Part shown: positions 63,326 to 64,000 of the stretch, in pieces | Position numbering within the stretch: the first letter of the stretch is position 1 | Layout of the letters: each line of letters starts with the position of its first letter | Source: Mycobacterium sp. PO1 | Lineage (GTDB): Bacteria > Actinomycetota > Actinomycetes > Mycobacteriales > Mycobacteriaceae | Direction of reading: 5' to 3' | NCBI RefSeq assembly: GCF_017312405.1 | Contig: NZ_BLTG01000078.1 | Span: 1-64,000 of the forward strand | DNA: 64,000 nt | Notes under the pieces: generated by a model | Told to the model about the DNA's origin: nothing | The model's input: only the letters and a program-made list of their open reading frames with translations | Databases searched by the model: none | Made by a program: the position numbers and the translations under genes

Positions 63326-64000
63326 ATGGCGCCCAACGCTCAGGGGCTGTACAACCCCGCGTTCGAGCATGACGCGTGTGGCGTGGCGATGGTGGCCGAT
63401 ATGCACGGCCGACGGAGCCGCGACATCGTCGAGAAGGCCATCACCGCGCTTCTGAACCTGGAACACCGCGGCGCCCAGGGCGCCGAGCCGCACACCGGTG
63501 ACGGTGCGGGCATCTTGCTGCAGGTTCCCGACGAGTTCTGTCGGGCTGTCTGCGACTTCGAGCTGCCCGAGCCCGGCAGCTACGCCACCGGCATCGCGTT
63601 CCTGCCGCAGTCGTCGAAGGACGCGGCGGCAGCCTGTGAGTCCGTCGGCAAGATCGCCGAGGCCGAGGGCCTGGAGGTGCTGGGCTGGCGCGACGTGCCG
63701 ACCGACGACTCCTCGCTGGGCGCACTGGCGCGCGACGCGATGCCGACGTTCCGTCAGGTGTTCCTGGCCGGCGCCAGTGGCATGGAGCTGGAGCGCCGCG
63801 CGTATGTGGTGCGCAAACGCGCCGAGCACGAGCTCGGCACCAAGGGGCCCGGCCAGGATGGCCCGGGCCGCGAGACCGTGTACTTCCCCAGCCTGTCGGG
63901 GCAGACCTTCGTCTTCAAGGGCATGCTGACCACGCCGCAGCTCAAGGCGTTCTACCTGGACCTGCAGGATGAGCGACTCACCAGCGCGCTGGGCATCGTG
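63326..64000 (+). CDS. gltB: Glutamate synthase large subunit GltB, 5' part
   Basis: The first 225 residues of GltB, running off the window end. The start ATG 63326 gives MAPNAQGLYNPAFEHDACGVAMVAD. Cys18 is the N-terminal nucleophile exposed after removal of a 17-residue propeptide. Next come LLNLEHRGAQGAEPHTGDGAGIL and the class-II glutamine amidotransferase domain. The full enzyme (about 1500 residues) moves the glutamine amide nitrogen to 2-oxoglutarate, giving two glutamates, with GltD supplying electrons from NADPH. The rest of the gene and gltD are outside the window. Confidence 0.96.
   Translation, partial: MAPNAQGLYNPAFEHDACGVAMVADMHGRRSRDIVEKAITALLNLEHRGAQGAEPHTGDGAGILLQVPDEFCRAVCDFELPEPGSYATGIAFLPQSSKDAAAACESVGKIAEAEGLEVLGWRDVPTDDSSLGALARDAMPTFRQVFLAGASGMELERRAYVVRKRAEHELGTKGPGQDGPGRETVYFPSLSGQTFVFKGMLTTPQLKAFYLDLQDERLTSALGIV

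Overview
The window is high-GC DNA from an actinobacterium, almost certainly a Mycolicibacterium or other fast-growing Mycobacterium. Pointers are a WS/DGAT acyltransferase, F420/PPOX-type flavin proteins, a Rv0203-type hemophore-like protein, a mycobacterial-type MTHFR, TreS plus maltokinase, a 13E12-family gene with a perfect mycobacterial SOS box, and the gene order TetR / CYP138 / MsrA / SnoaL-like / epimerase / DUF427, which recalls M. tuberculosis Rv0135c-Rv0140. Species assignment is inference. No rRNA, tRNA, IS element, prophage or CRISPR array was recognised. GTGA/ATGA start-stop overlaps are very common, so much of the window is tight operons.

Region by region. 1-4064: minus-strand acyltransferase, SelO and a lipoprotein. 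4184-9011: MTHFR and the HrpA helicase. 9015-16912: a PucR-type regulator divergent from a translationally coupled operon with a Ssu/Tau-type ABC transporter, an ACMSD-type amidohydrolase, a flavin aromatic hydroxylase and a cupin. This looks like uptake plus ring catabolism of an unidentified aromatic or N-heterocyclic compound. 16909-25716: zinc alcohol dehydrogenase, glutaminyl cyclase / DUF1295 / flavoprotein operon, serine hydrolase, two small secreted proteins, an alanine-dehydrogenase-like enzyme and a DUF5994-transglutaminase pair. 25890-32698: VOC protein, rhomboid protease, HAD phosphomutase plus GH65 (like Rv3400-Rv3401), DMT exporter, ECF sigma factor and a PPOX protein. 32817-36662: a second ABC importer (iron/polyamine/phosphonate class) whose binding-protein stop codon seems lost. 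36682-45622: PyrE-like protein, HugZ-like protein, a surface protein, and alpha-glucan genes treS, mak and glgX, then pncA. 45619-49235: PAS-ANTAR regulator, acyl-CoA dehydrogenase, C39-like protein, an SOS-controlled 13E12 remnant and an F420-type reductase. 49236-53794: a glycosyltransferase / methyltransferase / alpha-alpha-toroid protein / methyltransferase cluster with a TetR gene; matching GGACA-N2-TGTCC palindromes lie in the cluster promoter and over the TetR start. 53797-60323: the Rv0135c-Rv0140-like block, with msrB added and a KstR-type box before the SnoaL-like/epimerase pair. 60333-64000: AlkA-like glycosylase, Dps, thioesterase, a 640-bp leader and the 5' part of gltB.

Functional themes are alpha-glucan/trehalose metabolism (HAD-GH65, TreS-Mak, GlgX), oxidative-damage handling (MsrA/MsrB, Dps, glycosylase) and two independent ABC import operons. 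The best candidates for undescribed biology are the 10.8-16.9 kb catabolic operon, the 49.3-53.8 kb glycosyl/methyl-transferase cluster with its shared operator, and the structured element between mak and glgX. All function calls come from reading motifs by eye; no database search was run.
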